Below the pieces are notes generated by a model, which was not told where the DNA came from, did no database searches, and worked only from the letters and a program-made list of their open reading frames with translations. A stretch of 6,058 nt of DNA. Origin: SVTX01 sp045585895. Lineage in GTDB: Bacteria > Bacillota > Clostridia > Oscillospirales > CAG-272. A program made the position numbers and the translations under genes. This document shows positions 4,835 through 6,058 of the stretch, in pieces. The stretch spans positions 1 to 6,058 of the forward strand of contig JAZMZI010000066.1 in assembly GCA_045585895.1 (NCBI GenBank), written 5' to 3'. Numbering within the stretch: the first letter of the stretch is position 1; each line of letters starts with the position of its first letter.

Positions 4835-6058
4835 TTATTCTTCAACGGTTTCAGCGGGAGCGTCTATAGCGGCAGCTCTTCTTTCGGCAAGCTCTGCGTT
4901 CATCTGATCAACGGTCTTCTTGTCAAGGTTGTAGATAACTGCAAGACCGATGAACTGAAGCACTGCGGAGAAGAGGTAGAGTCCTGCAACGAGCCAGCAC
5001 ATATTGTGCGCGGTTTCTGCGCTCTGACCGATAGTTCCGTACTTGGCAGCATATCCAAGCCATCCCATGATAAGGAGAACTGCGGAGGGACCAACGCCCT
5101 GAGCCAGCTTACGGAAGAAGGAGTGAAGCGCGTATACGGTACCTTCCTCACGGGTTCCGAATTTCCACTCGTTATAGTCGATAGCGTCACTGATCATAGC
5201 CCAAGATACGCAGGTGTAAACGCCCATACCAACACCGTATATTACCAGAGCGGCAAGATATACTACGAGAGCTGCGGTCACGTTGGGGATCAAGGGGAAG
5301 ATGAGCATGATCACGCCGCCCACAAGGGAAGCGATGGTTCCGATTACGGATGCCTCTTTCTTACCGATCTTCTTAACGATCTTGGTTATGAAGGGCATGA
5401 AGAAGAACATGGGAAGGAAGCCGATCATCTGAACGAGACCGGAAAGGGATGCCATATTGAAGTAGGTTGCAAACATAATGGTGGTTGCAGTGGTTGCGGC
5501 ATTCATTCCGAGGAACATACCCATAGCTGCAAGAGTTGCACCTACTGCGGGACGGTTTTTCATGAATTTGCCGAAGGACTTGAATATGTTGATCTTCTCG
5601 CCGCCCTCGCTTGCCTTAACAGAGTTTTCGTCAACGCGAACGGTGATAAATTTGATCATAAAGAGGAAGCAAAGGAATCCGATGACACCCATAATGAGGG
5701 CTGCCCAGAAAACTCTTTCGCCGAGAAGGATCTCGATCTGCTTACCGGTAAGGGGACTGAGAACAGCATCGCCCTGTACATAAGCTTCGTGCGTTACGGG
5801 ATTGGTGAGGAAGTTTTCGGGGCTAAACATTTCTTCTGCACCCTCGGGTATCTCGATCTTGCTAAGAAATCCGGTGGGGTTTGCAGGATCGAATTCAACC
5901 TTCTTCCAGATAAGCAAAGGAAGAATTACGCTGGGAAGAATGTTTCCGATCATAGAGCCGATGGAACGCCAGGTGGAGAGCTGTGCGCGCTCACCAATGT
6001 CATCGGTTACGAGAGAAAGCATAGAGCCGTAAGGAACGTTCGCAACGGTGTAGAATGC
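4835..6058 (-). CDS. GPH-family sugar:cation symporter (MelB-like), 5' end outside the window
   Basis: This is a membrane symporter of the glycoside-pentoside-hexuronide (GPH) family within the major facilitator superfamily. It couples glycoside uptake to Na+ or H+. The visible 407 residues hold about eight transmembrane segments plus a hydrophilic tail. The frame is open through 6058 (AFYTVANVPYGSM...), so the ATG at 6022 is internal; roughly a hundred N-terminal residues should be missing. Recognisable family segments are VPYGSMLSLVTDD-ERAQLSTWRS near the visible start and DYNEWKFGTREEG (visible residues about 294-306) followed by FFRKLAQGVG. A long hydrophilic loop (about 52-112) interrupts two membrane segments. 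The tail is Ala/Glu-rich. As the upstream neighbour of a cytoplasmic GH2 enzyme, it probably imports that enzyme's substrate; the specific sugar cannot be read from the sequence. Confidence 0.92.
   Translation of the reverse strand, partial: AFYTVANVPYGSMLSLVTDDIGERAQLSTWRSIGSMIGNILPSVILPLLIWKKVEFDPANPTGFLSKIEIPEGAEEMFSPENFLTNPVTHEAYVQGDAVLSPLTGKQIEILLGERVFWAALIMGVIGFLCFLFMIKFITVRVDENSVKASEGGEKINIFKSFGKFMKNRPAVGATLAAMGMFLGMNAATTATTIMFATYFNMASLSGLVQMIGFLPMFFFMPFITKIVKKIGKKEASVIGTIASLVGGVIMLIFPLIPNVTAALVVYLAALVIYGVGMGVYTCVSWAMISDAIDYNEWKFGTREEGTVYALHSFFRKLAQGVGPSAVLLIMGWLGYAAKYGTIGQSAETAHNMCWLVAGLYLFSAVLQFIGLAVIYNLDKKTVDQMNAELAERRAAAIDAPAETVEE

Noticed and set aside
6020..6022. ATG at 6022 as the symporter start
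   Set aside because: The frame stays open upstream and encodes the conserved VPYGS segment, with no ribosome binding site before this ATG, so the true start lies beyond the window.

Overview
The window looks like chromosomal DNA of a Gram-positive, fermentative gut-type bacterium of the Clostridia (Bacillota). This is inferred from AT-rich intergenic DNA with exact TTGACA-17-TATAAT promoters, strong AGGAG-type ribosome binding sites, many intrinsic terminators, a tRNA-Asn with an encoded CCA, and a GPH-type sugar symporter next to a cytoplasmic GH2 glycosidase that has a Firmicutes-style C-terminal extension. The genus cannot be named from the sequence.

Left part (1-835): two hairpins (the second a convincing terminator) are followed by a tRNA-Asn(GTT) locus. 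The intact tRNA (334-409) is preceded by two staggered 5' fragments of itself, of 17 and 55 bp. The tRNA has its own terminator. Downstream lies a repeat-type segment (about 410-553) with inverted AGTGAAN heptamer repeats and a duplicated terminator arm. A decayed frame (about 614-835) follows, whose C-terminal half resembles the repeat found in HNH/homing endonuclease proteins.

Middle (836-2430): a 95-residue TM2-like membrane protein gene runs on the plus strand. Its promoter is a perfect consensus overlaid by an 11-bp inverted repeat. It converges on mscL (minus strand), an enlarged large-conductance mechanosensitive channel with its own perfect promoter. Upstream of mscL, 2101-2390 has no convincing gene and consists largely of a run of short, tight-looped hairpins. 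This is the most unusual non-coding structure in the window.

Right part (2431-6058): two minus-strand genes form a glycoside-use cassette. A GPH-family cation symporter (partial; its 5' end lies beyond the right edge) is upstream, and a 762-residue GH2 glycosidase is downstream. The symporter would import a small glycoside and the signal-less GH2 enzyme would hydrolyse it in the cytoplasm. An intrinsic terminator between them suggests the two are not expressed at equal levels.

No CRISPR array, rRNA, transposase or complete mobile element was seen. The best candidates for undescribed elements are the hairpin array (2145-2326), the nested tRNA-Asn fragments (125-382) and the heptamer repeat element (410-553).
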